From Gorsachius magnificus (lineage: Eukaryota > Chordata > Aves > Pelecaniformes > Ardeidae): a stretch of 64,000 nt of DNA. Below are positions 50,129 to 61,747 of this stretch, in pieces (the stretch's first letter is position 1; every line of letters starts with the position of its first letter). The notes beneath the pieces are model-generated. The model did not search any database and was not told where the DNA came from. It was given only the letters and a program-made list of their open reading frames with translations. Made by a program: the position numbers and the translations under genes. The stretch lies in contig CM067081.1 of the NCBI GenBank assembly GCA_034008185.1, positions 8,431,821 to 8,495,820 on the forward strand, written 5' to 3'.

Positions 50129-50314
50129 GACAAAACTAACCAAGATCTGGGGATGAAATCAGTGATGTAAATCTGCCGTGTGGATATCCTCAACTTCCCA
50201 GATTTTTAGCATGCAGACAAAACCAACCAAGATCTGGGGATGAAATGAGTGATGTAAATCTGCCATGTGGATATCCTCAACTTCCCAGATTTTTAGCATG
50301 CAGACAAAACCAAA
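50129..50314. repeat. 87-bp tandem duplication
   Basis: GACAAAAC begins at 50,129, 50,216 and 50,303, an exact 87-bp period. The two full units are nearly identical (for example ATCAGTG/ATGAGTG and GCCGTG/GCCATG), and a 12-bp start of a third copy follows. Near-identity suggests a recent event. Confidence 0.92.
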
Positions 50315-53300
50315 AGGCAGCGTGGCTGGAAGGAGCAGGCTCTCTGGAGACCTGCTCCTGATTTTACAGCCAAATTACCTCCTGCCTATATTCAGAAAAT
50401 CTACTGTAATGAAAGGTGTGTGGTGCTGGTTGTGCAGGCAGGTGCTTTGGATTGCCCGTGATGGAGCGAACGCCAGGGTGTCTTTGCTGCTGTTGGCTGT
50501 CTGGCAGATTAAAACTCACACAAATACCCATGGCTTTAGCTTGCTTTAAGAACACGTGAAGAAACTCCTGTTACTGGACACGTGGCAAGAAATGCCAGGG
50601 TGATGCTGAGAGTGGGAGCAAGGGAGGGGACTTGTGCCGCTGCCAGGTTCCCCTGGCCGTGCCGTGCCGGCAGCTCCCCGGGAGCTGGTGGCAGAGCCGT
50701 CACGGAGCAGAGTCCCCCCCAGCTTGTTCAGGCTCCCTTTGGCAGGCAAGAAGTCACCACGTATAAAAGCACATGATTCTCATTACCCGCGCCTGAATGT
50801 CTGCTGGGGCTGAATTGCCTGGATCCCTGAGAGTTGCTCAGAAAGAAACAGCAAACATTTTTCCTGGGAAGGAGCAGCTGTTTATATATAGTGTGCAGTG
50901 GGTTCAGGAGCGATTATTAGGAAAATAGTCCTTTCTAGTCCTAAAAAAAAGGGCATTTTTGTTGTCTCCTTTCCTCTAAAACACACAAGTCAGAGAGTCA
51001 GGGATTTTCATTTGCCATGACAACCAAGAAAACTGCCGAGCCATGTGATTTCTCTATCCTTCCTATGATTAAATTTTTTTTTTTTTAAAGGCTGTGTTGC
51101 TAATAGAGTTGGGAAACATCAGGTGTTATTTGTTTTTCTCATGTAGATTAGGCAGGATTTAATTTGCCTGTTTGCTTGGGCGCTGTAGAGAGCTTGGAGA
51201 TATTGATATTTCCATGATGTATGGTAAGAATGGTGTCTTAGCTCAGAATCTCTGTGTTGTACTGAAGTCTCTCTCTCTTTCTCTTTTTCTCTTTGAGACA
51301 GTGCTAGTAGTGAAGGGGTCCTGGCTCCCACAGGACTTAAAACCATCATGAGACCCATTGATGCTGCTGAACAGTGATGAGGTTCAGAGTCTTGGAGATG
51401 TTGGTTTCCACATGATACAAATGGCTTAGAGACCTTACGAGCCAATAAATCTTTTCCTGTTCTTATGCCAGGTCAAGGTTTTGCAAAGGCAGAAAGTGTG
51501 ATGGACGTGACTCTTGATGCCTGGTCCATGTGAGGACTCCCGTTGGCTCCAGGTCTGGGCACTTCACACTAATGGAAAGCCCGGGGGTGGTGCTAGTGTC
51601 AGAAAAGCTCGAGTGCCAGCATTTATTCTCTCTTAAAAATTGCTATCTTCTCTCAGGAATTTCCCCAGGGTGCCAAATATAGATTTAACACAAAAAAAAC
51701 CCCAAAACCCAACCCCAAGAGCTGCTCTGTTGCTAAGGAATACAAATAAATTGCTCACAAACACAGTGCTGATGTGCCAAGTTGTGTCCCCATGACCATG
51801 CAGCTGCGAGTATGAAGGTCCCTTGCTAAGCAGTGACAGCGCTGCCCAGGCTGCCCATGTCACGTTGGCATCCATGCCCATGGAGGGCTGGCTACTGTGT
51901 GCTTTAAATAAGCAAAAGGAAATAATTTTCTGCTTTCTAATATTCGTCCCAGAGAGGTCAAAACTTCAGTAGGCTGCTGCCAGGAGATCAGTTGCAGAAA
52001 AGGACAATCTCTGTATTTTTGTCTGTTATTATATATGACACAGCAATGTCTGTATTGGAAAAGCCCTGAGAGATCATATTTGTGATGGGAACATATTTTT
52101 GAGCAAAAGTACCATGCTTTGGGAGATCCTGGGCTACGGCAGAGCATTGCTGAACATTGACAGCATCAGAAGGGTGAACACTGGTGCTGCAGAAGCTGCA
52201 GTTGTGCCTCCACCTTCTCTCCAAATGCAAATCTCTGTCTGCAAATCTGCAATAATTTATTAACCTGTGTGGCTGGAGATGAGGAGTAGCTGAGCTGGGA
52301 CTAGGGGTGTGCAGAGGTGAAGACATGATTTATCCAGGCTAGAGAGCTTCCGTGACCAACGTGGTCTTTTAATGTATGTGTGCATGCTCATGAGATGCTT
52401 GGTTTTGTTGGGGGCTTGCCTGCTTTAGCCCTCAAGGTACCACTTGCTACATCAGCTCTAAGTAATAAATCTCAAAGACCCTGCCCTTGGAACGAATTTT
52501 TTTTAAATTTATTTTTTTTTCAGATTTCAGGCTTTTAGGTAAGCTGTTTGAGTAATGTCCCTGCAGTGGTAGGAGACCTAGAGCAGAAAGTTTCCACTAA
52601 AGAGCTGCCTTTTTGCTTTTGGGGATTTCTTTTACTGTCACATTTAACCCATGCAGTCCCTTGAATTGCAGCTGGCCCAAAGCTGAAATGAGATTTTAAC
52701 AGCAGACAGCTGCCCTAGAATAACTGTACTTTTGTGGTGGTTTAGGACACATGAAAAATGCCGTAACCACCTGAAACTGTAAGGGGAACAGAAAGCAGGC
52801 TATGTGTTAGCATGTGAGCTAAAATTTAACCAGGACATGAATAGTGGTCCTTACTCTATTAAGAGGCCTGTGATATCCTTACGAAAATCTTACTCGGGAG
52901 CTTTTATGATATGAAATGACAGTTATAGAGATACTGGTCACAGTAAAGATTTTTTTTTTTTTTTTTACAAAAATCAAATTCTGGGACCGGGGCTGTAAAA
53001 TCTAATCTGCTGTCCCACCCACATCTGGTTTGGGTCCCTGCTGCTGGGTGCAGGATGTGCTCTTATGGGCAGGGCTGGGAACCTTCTCTTTGGAGGCAGT
53101 GGGGCTTAGATCAGCTTAAACCAGCCCTGAAACTACACCTAAGTCTCTAATATTTCCACTTTCTTCCCCCTATGAAGAATTTGTTTTCATGAAACATCTG
53201 CTTCTCTGGCAGATACTTGCAGTTAAAATTGTACTGAAGTGTTCCTTTGCAGAAATGCAAAGAATATTCCCAGTCAGCTCCGCCGCTTGCCAGACAGGCT

Positions 53301-53691
53301 GGCTGATCCCAGTTGGGGGGTTTCCATGAAATGAGAGCCATTTTAGAGGGGATAACCTTTTAGAGGGAACAACCCTTGCTGGTGGTGCAGCTTTGTTAGG
53401 AAGCAGGAGCGCATATGTTTGGGTGCACCAGCATGTGTGATGTTGCAGGTAAAATGTGCTTCCCATCTGGAAGAAAGAGGAGGTGATGAACTGGGGAGCA
53501 CTGGGGCAATAAACAGCCTAGGGTTAGCCTAGACCCATCACCCCAAACTTGATCTTAGTGGCAGAGAGGGCCCTCTGGTTTGGGATTTTAGTCTCATCTT
53601 TGGAGGGAATGGGGACTTGGGAGATGAGCTTCCCCAGGCTGCCCTCAGCTGTTCCAGCGCCTTCTCCATCTCCCTCCCCGTAAGGGTTTAT
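50315..53691. other. Intronic, no gene recognised
   Basis: Unique-looking. A CT-rich run lies at about 51,266-51,294 and a T17 run at about 52,951-52,967. Short frames only. Confidence 0.5.
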
Positions 53692-53866
53692 ATCACAGAA
53701 TGGCAAGGGTTGGAAGGGACCTCGGGAGATCATCCAGTCCAACCCTCCTGCTAAAGCAGGCTCACCCAGAGCAGGTTGCACAGGACATCGTCCAGGGGGC
53801 CTTGAATACCTCCGGAGAAGGAGACTCCACAACCCCCCTGGGCAGCCTGTGCCAGTGCTCTGTCAA
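53692..53866 (-). mobile_element. CR1 LINE fragment, 3' end
   Basis: Antisense CR1 3' end: ATCACAGAATGGCAAGGGTT, then GGAAGGGACCTCGGGAGATC, then AGTCCAACCCTCCTGCTAAA, followed by part of the ORF2 end. Same subfamily as the copy at 43.3 kb, in the opposite orientation. About 175 bp. Confidence 0.95.
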
Positions 53867-54896
53867 GCCGATGTTATTGCATCGCCTCTGCTGGCTTAAG
53901 AGGAGCCTGTAGCACTTAACTCTATTTTATTCCTCCATCACTTCATGTCCAAAAAAGCTATTATTTCTGGAGGAGAAACCTTCCTTTAAAATGCATAACA
54001 GAGGCAGAAGTCCTTCCTAAATGCAAACGGGCTGTTGCAAATTGACACCTTTCCCATTGTGGCGGCACAGGGGCGTGATGCACAGCTCCCACATGGCTTG
54101 CTGATGGTGCACGTGTGGTTGTGATAAGGTAGCCTCCAGCTGAAACACAGGATTGCTTCTTTATTTCCTCATGTAAATTTAAAAAAACCCAACAAAACCC
54201 AGCTTTTCTCTTAACAGTCCTACTCTGTAGTAGCAGGCTGTGCTCTTGAATTAGAGGGCATGCCTGGAAGTTTTGCCTAGGGATGCCAGCCTCCCTCTTG
54301 AGTCACCAGGAAGATGCTGCCCCACAGAATCCAGATGCAAAAGACTGACTGAAGATGGATTACCTGTACTGTGCAAATAATTGTCCTAATGATTTTGTGT
54401 TCCTTCCTGGAGAAAGCTCCTTCAAGGAGTTGTCTTGGGAAGCTGCCTTTGCTGTGCTTCAGGCTGTGACCTAAAATGTATGAGAGGTGTTAGTTAGGGG
54501 TCGAGCTCCTCTCAGTGAAACATTACCAGTCCAAATGCTTCAGAGGAAAGTGATTTAATTTTTCCTTTTTTTTTTTCTTTTTCATTTTTACAGCTTCTAC
54601 AGTGCAGGTACAGTTCTTCCAGCTGTAGTGTCTTGACTTTTGCAGTTTTGGCTTTGACTCTTGCTATTTTGATAGAACCAGCACAAATGCCTGTAGCTGT
54701 AGTAGGAGAATGCGCATGTCCTCTTTGGAGAGCTGGAGATACCAGACGCAGGTTGAATCTGATACAGATTAATGTTAGGTACTGTGTCTGCTCCTCAAGA
54801 GATTTAGCTGTCTGAATATTAGTAAGATCAACTCAATGGATGATGAAAGATGTTGTCAAGACCAGTGTGCAAGACAGGTCTTGGGGTTTTTTTGTT
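53867..54896. other. Intronic, no gene recognised
   Basis: Unique-looking; T-rich run near 54,558-54,590. Confidence 0.5.
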
Positions 54897-55096
54897 TTAT
54901 GATGAGGGTGGTGAGAATACTTGAATAGGTTGCCCAGAGAAGTTGTAGATGCCTCATCCTTGGAGTGTTCAAGGTCAGGTTGGACAGGGCTTTGAGCAAC
55001 CTGATCTAGTGAAAGATGTCCCTGCCCATAGTAGGGGGCTTACACTAAATGATCTTTAAAGGTCCCTTCCAACCCATTCTATGACTCTTATGATTT
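54897..55096 (+). mobile_element. CR1 LINE fragment, 3' end
   Basis: Sense CR1: GGTTGCCCAGAGAAGTTGTA, then TTGGACAGGGCTTTGAGCAA, then the 3' UTR (AGGTCCCTTCCAACCC) and ATTCTATGACTCTTATGATT. About 200 bp, more diverged than the 37.4-kb copy of the same general type. Confidence 0.93.
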
Positions 55097-55701
55097 TTAT
55101 CTTGCTTATTACCTCTTCCCTTTACTGCTGGTATTGCTAATTTATTACTATATTTCAGGCAAGTTACCTTTAGGTCTGATATATCTGTCCCAAGCCACGG
55201 AACAAAGAGCAGAAAGTAATTTTTTTTTGTGGAACTTGTTGTCCTTCTGAATGAACAGCAAACTTTCATCTTAATATGGCGGTTAGTTTCTAGCTTTTTG
55301 ATTGCTACTGCAGGACACCGTTGGGCTGGCCCAGCATGGCCTCGCCAGTGGCATGACACAGCGTGGCACGGCACAGGAGCATCATGCGTGATGCCACAAG
55401 GACCCCGCAGCCCAAGCTGCAGGGTACCAAGTGCAGCCCAGCGGACACTGATCTCAGCCATGTGAAAGCGTATTTAGATTAATTACTTGTTACTTCTACT
55501 AGGTTTGATGGAGAAGTGATGTAAATCCCAGTAAATCACAAGCTAACTTGAGCAGAAATCAAGAGAAGGAAATAATTGCTTATTTTTTATAGATATATAA
55601 AAAGCATTCTTACGAAACAAAACCTTATTAGCAAAAAATTTGTAGTTTGTTCATACCACAGTCTCTGGCACGATCAAAACAAGATGGTCAACAGCATTAA
55701 G
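55097..55701. other. Intronic, no gene recognised
   Basis: Unique-looking sequence between two CR1 copies in opposite orientation. Confidence 0.5.
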
Positions 55702-56491
55702 ATCATAGAATCATAGAATGTTTTGGGTTGGAAGGGACCCCTAGAGGTCATCTAGTCCAACCCCCCATGCAGTGAGCAGGGACACCACTAACTAGATCAG
55801 GTTGCTCAGAGCCCCGTCCAACCTGGCCTGGAATGTTTCCAGGGATGGGGCCTCCACCACCTCTCTGGGCAACCTGTTCCAGTGTTTCACCACCCTCATT
55901 GTAAAGAATTTCCTCCTTATATCCAGTCTAAACCTACCCTGCTTCAGTTTAAAACCATTACCCCTTGTCCTGTCACAGCTGGCCCTACTAAAAAGATTAT
56001 CCCCATCTTTCCTATAGGCCCCCTTTAGATACTGAAAGGCCGTAACCAGGTCTCCCCGCAGCCTTCTCTTCTCCAGGCTGAACAAGCCCAACTCCCTTAG
56101 CCTGTCCTCATAAGAGTGGTGCTCCAGCCCTTGGATCATTTTAGTAGCCCTCCTCTGGACCCGCTCCAACAGTTCCATGTCCTTCTTGTGCTGAGGGCTC
56201 CAGAGCTGGACGCAGTACTCTAGGTGAGGTCTCACCAGAGCAGAGTAGAGGGGCAGAATCCCCTCCCTCGCCCTGCTGGCCACGCTTCTCCTGATGCAGC
56301 CCAGGGTACGGTTGGCCTTCTGGGCCGCCAGCGCACATTGCCGGCTCATGTCCAGCTTTTCATCCACCAGCACCCCCAAGTCCCTCTTGGCAGGGCTGCT
56401 CTCGATCCTTTCTTCCCCCAGCCTGTACTGATACTGGGGGTTACGCCGACCCAGGAGCAGGATCTTGCACTTGGCCTTGTTGAACCTCATG
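55702..56491 (-). mobile_element. CR1 LINE, 5'-truncated, young subfamily, open ORF2 C-terminus
   Basis: The longest uninterrupted CR1 piece. On the minus strand an open frame (251 codons from 56,547, of which the first ~19 lie in host sequence outside the element) covers the region after the reverse-transcriptase core: R-F-N-K-A-K-C-K, then [45 protein letters not shown], ending L-S-N-L-I. The 3' UTR and ATTCTATGATTCTATGAT tail lie at 55,702-55,790. It lacks the endonuclease and catalytic reverse-transcriptase parts, so it cannot move by itself. Confidence 0.97.
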
Positions 56492-58025
56492 AGATATGTC
56501 ATTGTAGTTAAACTTAAAATTTTCTTGGGCATGCTTTTACAACCCAAACTACCTAATGTACAAACTCATTTTTCACAGTACGTTTATGGGCCTTATGTCA
56601 TTGGTTAATGACCTACACTTATGCTACTTCCTCATTTGTGACCTCATTTGAGTCAAGATGTTCTTGTAAATATTTTATTGAAATCCTTTCGTTGTGATCG
56701 CTTTCCTTGTATCTTGTCAAAAACACTGGTGTCAAACTGTCTAATCTTGCAAGTGTTTTATCAGAGCCCTGTCACCCAGTGTCAAAACATCTCCACGTAT
56801 GACTGTGATGCCACTCAACCCCCCCGTGCCAGCCCAGCAAACTAAGGCATCATGAGACTTCTTTGCCTTTTACCTGGGGAACATGCACAAGCCTTTCTTC
56901 TGCACCAAGGCCAAAGCATTTCTCCTCCAGCTTTGCCTCTATGCTCATAGGGCTGCTGTCCCCATAAACCTGGCCCAGCTCATGTGAGACACCTGAGGTT
57001 CAGCCTAATCCTGCACCTGGATTTTAAAGGCAGAAAAAAGTCCCATCTAAGGTCTTGATGGGTTTCCCTGTTTCAGTGGGTCTGGTCTTGGTGCGGGAGC
57101 TTTGTTTCCCATTGTAGAGAGCTGGACTTAGGAAGCTTTCCTGGCTTTTCCATGCAAGGCACATTCCAGTTAATGCTTGGCTGTAGTTTTAAAAAATAAT
57201 TTTTTTTTTTTTTTTTTTTCCTTTGGAAAAAGGCTGTTCTTTTTGAGTGGATAAAACAGCATTTTTGGCTGGATTTCTGGCAATGCAGTTTTCCATGCTT
57301 GGAAGTCAGGCTGTCTGCTGTGCTGGCTGAGTCTTTAACTGCTTCCATGCAAAAATGTGTTGCGGCAGAGCATACAGCTTGGTGGCCGCATGACTTGCTA
57401 AAATGTGGCCAAAACCAACAATGTTATTTTGAACTTTTAGTATTGGGTCTCCATGTCCAGGCACATCTTGAAAGATGTTTATAAAAGCACGTGTTAAGAT
57501 TGCACCAACTTTTTTGCAGTCAGAACGCAGATTCTGCCAGTAAATGGAGTGCAGAGCTGTTCTCATCCTTGGGAACAGTTTTCCAAAGATGGTATGTGGT
57601 TTGGTCACCAGCCAACTATTGTGGCATTGTGGATGTGCATGTCAGCATTTTTTTTCAATCCTAAAGAAATTATTTTTCTATTTGTTATTTTGCAAGTACT
57701 GTGTGTGTATCTCATTTCAGATTACCTTGTTTATCTGTGTGAAGAGAATCATTGTGAACAGTTCTATCCTCAGATACATTTGATGGAATATAACTTGCTG
57801 TCTGCATGTGATATTTTGCACTTCTGTGGCCATTCCCAACACCAAAGTGCATTACAGATGTCAGTGAGTGTCCCTTCCCTCCAGGAGGTGGGAAAGTTAA
57901 ATGAGGACACTGGACCGCAGAAGCTATGACTTGCCTGGTCCCTCCTGAAGAGCCTTTGGTGGCACTTGGACCCCCAAGGATATGCCCAACCCAAACACCA
58001 GCCATCCTTCCACCATGCAACAAAA
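56492..58025. other. Intronic, no gene recognised
   Basis: Contains a T21-type run near 57,200-57,220. No exon assigned. Confidence 0.5.
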
Positions 58026-58128
58026 CGAGGTGCTTTAGGGACATGGTTTAGTGGTGGGATGGCAGGGTTAGGTTAACGGTTGGACTTGATGATCTCAAAG
58101 GTCTTTTCCAACCTAAATGATTCTATGA
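58026..58128 (+). mobile_element. CR1 LINE fragment, extreme 3' end
   Basis: About 100 bp: GAGGTGCTTTAGGGACATGG, then GGTCTTTTCCAACCTAAATG and ATTCTATG followed by A-rich sequence. Same subfamily as the copies at 13.2 and 60.2 kb. Confidence 0.93.
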
Positions 58129-60164
58129 AAAAAAAATTATTAATGATACACCAGTACTAGCAAAGTCCCCCAGAAGACCCAGTGGTGGACAGTGTGGACG
58201 CAAGGCTTTTTCACCATCAGGGGATGCCGGGACCACATAAAAATCCAAAGATTGCTCCTAAATGGGAGATCTGTAACATCCACCATTAAGCAAAGCAGGC
58301 AGGAAAAGAGGGCAGCCTGCAGTCAGTTATCTCTGGAAGTGAGGAGAGCTGGTGTCCAGCCATGGGCTGTGGCAAGGCTGGGCCCGCTCGTCTTGAGCGT
58401 GGGCATCGCAACCGAGCATCCTGCTCCACCAAGCTCCTTCTGCCCAGTAAAGCAGAGCTCCTGCTCTGGGCTCTTCCTTGGGATTATATTGGTGCTGGAT
58501 TTTCTTGCTGGTTTTATGGTGAAGTGCCTGTAATCACTGATCAGTAGGTTCCACGACAGCACTTGCACAAGCTCCTGGTGGCCAAGTAACGTATGAGCTA
58601 CGACCTGATTGAAATAGTCTGGCAAGCTGCAAATTTTCCCCAGTGGAAAAAGGGGTAAGGGGAAGGGCTGTGTGCTCTGTGCAGTCATTGATGCAAAACC
58701 TCTCAACTTCAGCTTATCTATATTTTGTAGAAGTATCTCTGTGAGATAAAACGTACCTGTGGTATACAAGAATTTGCACCTACTCAGCTCACTTGGTTTC
58801 TATAGGAGAAATATCCTGAGCAAAGGGTTGAGGCACAGGAATCTCCCCAAATAAATTTTTTTTATGTAGGGCTGAGGTTTTCATAATATGCTGCTTTTCT
58901 CTAGCTGGAAAATTTGGATGCAATTTCTTTTTTAATGTGTCTAGACTTAAATGACTGGCAGCTCGTCAGCCAATGCTGATGGGGCCGCTGTGCACGGGGA
59001 GGCCCTAGCCCCCCTGCGCTGCGTGCATAGTTGCTTGGTGCCTCCTGGAAGCGTTGGATGGACTTACTGAGCCTGAATTTGCCAGTGGTGGTGCGAGCAC
59101 ACTGCAAGCCCAATGTGCCCACGGAGGTGTGTGCACTAATAGTCTGCAGATGATACATGTGTGGGATAAAAGCTGCTGTGTTTGTGCCTGGACATCACAT
59201 TTTAGAAGCATGGTGTTCCTGCACTCAGGACCTTTCCCCTTCCTATGAGGGACCATCCTTGATGAAAAGGCGCTTTTAGGTTTGCCAGTGGGCAGGCAAC
59301 TGGATATTGCTCACCTGGAACATTAAGTGTGATAGGCGGAGATGGGAAATGCCAGGGTCTGCAACTCCCATGTTCCCGTGATAAATTTTTCTCCCTTGAA
59401 TTTGGGAAAGACACCCCTGGAGTTTTTAATGCCCCACCTAGCAGAGAGTGTGCATCCTTTGTGGCTTTGCCACCACCAGTACAGAGCAGGGCCATGGCGT
59501 GGGTAATCCAGGCTTTTGTGGGGATGAAGTCTCTTTAATTTTTCCCATGTAGGTGGAAGTGAAATTAAACCTTGTAAAGAGGAGGGGGGAGGGTGGGCAA
59601 GGGAGTAGGAGGAAATCCAGGCTGCTGGGTTGCAGAGGGGCACGAGCTGGGCTTGTGCGTGCCAAGTGCAGGAGCCTGCTTGGGTTGGCAGGTGCTTTGG
59701 AAATGAAAGTATTTTATCCGGAGTTACGTAATGCAGCAGCATGTCCAGACCCAAGTTCCCTGCAATTTTCTGGCCTGCAAGGAATAATTTTCTGCTTGAA
59801 ATATTAGCCTTAGCTTTGAATTTCCTGGCTCATATGTCATGTGCAATCAATGTAGTATCTGTATACATAAATGCTGATGAAGAGCAGAAAATACTTGTTC
59901 ATTAAGAATTGTATAAATACATCAAACCCCGCCCTGACCTACTGGTTAGATCCAGCAGGTGGAAGAGGCTGTGGATCCTTCTCTGTGCCTAATTGAAGCA
60001 GTAGCTTGTAAATGAGGATTTGAGGTGGGATAGAGCTGAGGTGCAAATTAAGTGTTCCTGGCTTAATATAGTTTCAGTCTTTAGCTATAAATGTGGAGAA
60101 GCCTATGCAGCTGTGGATAGTTCTCTTTACCTAGCTCTTCACTGAGTAAAAAAAAAAAAAACAA
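58129..60164. other. Intronic, no gene recognised
   Basis: Unique-looking; an A13 run lies at about 60,148-60,160 just before the next CR1. Frames up to 148 codons (58,323-58,769, minus) have no recognised domain. Confidence 0.5.
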
Positions 60165-61747
60165 CCTGTCTGGATGGCCGAGCCCAAAGAGCTGTGGTGA
60201 ATGGAGTTAAAGCCAGTCGGTGGCCAGTCACAAGTGGTGTTCCTCAGGGCTCAGTGTTGGGGCCAGTTTATCAATGATCAGGACGAGGGGATTGAGCGCA
60301 CTCTCAGTAAGTTTGCAGATGACACCAAGCTGGGCAGGAGTGTTGATCTGCTTGTGGGTGGGAAGGCTCTACAGAGGGACCTGGATAGGCTGCATCGATG
60401 GGCCGAGGCCAACTGTATGTGTCGTGGTTTAACCCGGCTGGCAACTCAGCACCACGCAGCCGCTCACTCACTCCCCCCCTCCCTCAGTGGGATGGGGGAG
60501 AGAATCGGGAAGGAGAAAAAGGGTAGAGCCAAGGGCTGAGATAAAGACAGTTTAATAAGAGAAAATAATAATAATAGTAATAATGAGAATGATAACAAAA
60601 TATACAGAATATACAAAACGAATGATGCACAATGCAATTGCTCACCACCCGCCGACCGATGCCCAGCCCGTCCCAAGCAGCGATCACTCTCCCCACAACC
60701 GACCGACCGACTAACCCCCCCCGGCCCTGAGCATGACGTTCTATGGTATGGAATAGCTCTTTGGACAGTTTGGGTCCTAGCTGTGCTGTACTCCCAGCTT
60801 GTTATGCACCTGGCCGAGCAGGAGAAGCTCAAAAAGTCCTTGAACAGTCTGAGCACTACTTGGCAACAACTAAAAACATCAGCGTGTTATCAACATTCTT
60901 CTGGCACTAAATCCAAAGCACAGCACTATGCTAGCTTCTGTGAAGAAAATTAACTCTATCCCAGCTGAAACCAGGACAATGAGGTTCAACAAGGCCAAGT
61001 GCCGGGTCCTGCACTTGGGTCACAACAACCCCATGCAGCGCTACAGGCTTGGGGCAGAGTGGCTGGAGAGCTTCCAAGGGAGTGTTGGTCGACAGCCGGC
61101 TGAACATGAGCCAGCAGTGTGCCCAGGTGGCCAAGAAGGCCAATGGCATCCTGGCTTGTATCAGGAATAGTGTGGTCAGCAGGAGCAGGGCAGTGATCAT
61201 ACCCCTGTACTCGGCACTGGTGAGGCCGCACCTCAAATACTGTGTTCGGTTTTGAGCCCTTCACTCCAAGAAGGACATTGAGGGGCTGGAACGTGTCCAG
61301 AGGAGAGCAACAAAGCTGGTGAGGGGACTGGAGCACAAGGCTGATGGGGAGCAGCTGAGGGAACTGGGGTTGTTCAGCCTGGAGAAGAGGAAGCTGAGGG
61401 GAGACCTTATCGCCCTCTGCAACTGCCTGACAGGAGGGGGTAGTGAGGTGGGGGTCGGTCTCTTCTGCCAGGTAATGGGCGATAGGATGAGGGGAAATGG
61501 CCTCAAGTTGCTCCAGGGGAGCTTTAGTTTGGACATTAGGAAAAATGCCTTCACCAAAGTGTTGTCAAGCGCCAGAACAGGCTGCCCAGGGAAGTGGTGG
61601 AATCCCCAACCCTGGAGGGATTTCAAAGAAGTGTAGATGTGGTGCTTAGGGACATGGTTTAGTGGTGGACTTGACAGTGTTGGGTGTGTGGTTGGACTCA
61701 ATGATCTTAAAGGTCTTTTCCAACCTAAGTGATTCTATGATTCTGTA
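60165..61747 (+). mobile_element. CR1 LINE, 5'-truncated, split by an LTR
   Basis: The left part (60,165-60,419) encodes the reverse-transcriptase region including K-F-A-D-D-T-K-L, the F-A-D-D catalytic motif, intact. The right part (60,979-61,747) continues from R-F-N-K-A-K-C-R through the ORF2 C-terminus ([15 protein letters not shown]) to the 3' UTR and ATTCTATGATTCTG tail. The LTR at 60,420-60,978 interrupts it. There also seems to be a loss of some 13-17 bp before TTTATCAATGATC (about 60,268) and several frameshifts, so the copy is dead. Without the LTR it is just over 1 kb, the longest CR1 here. Confidence 0.95.
60420..60978 (-). mobile_element. Solo LTR (ERVL-like) nested in a CR1
   Basis: 559 bp, from TGTCGTGG to CCAGGACA, the same family and orientation as 36,645-37,193. 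It keeps the TTTAATAAG block (ATTAAA polyadenylation signal in the minus sense, about 60,551-60,556) but lacks the GTTTATAT (TATA) box present in the other copy, where C-rich sequence (about 60,714-60,723) runs straight into CCCTGAGCATGACG. The CR1 resumes directly, with only ATG shared by both flanks, so the visible target duplication is 3 bp rather than the expected 5. No internal retroviral sequence remains. Confidence 0.88.

Noticed and set aside
55792..56547. 251-codon minus-strand frame as a host gene
   Set aside because: Apart from about 19 N-terminal codons in flanking sequence, it is the C-terminus of CR1 ORF2 inside a truncated LINE with a typical 3' tail.
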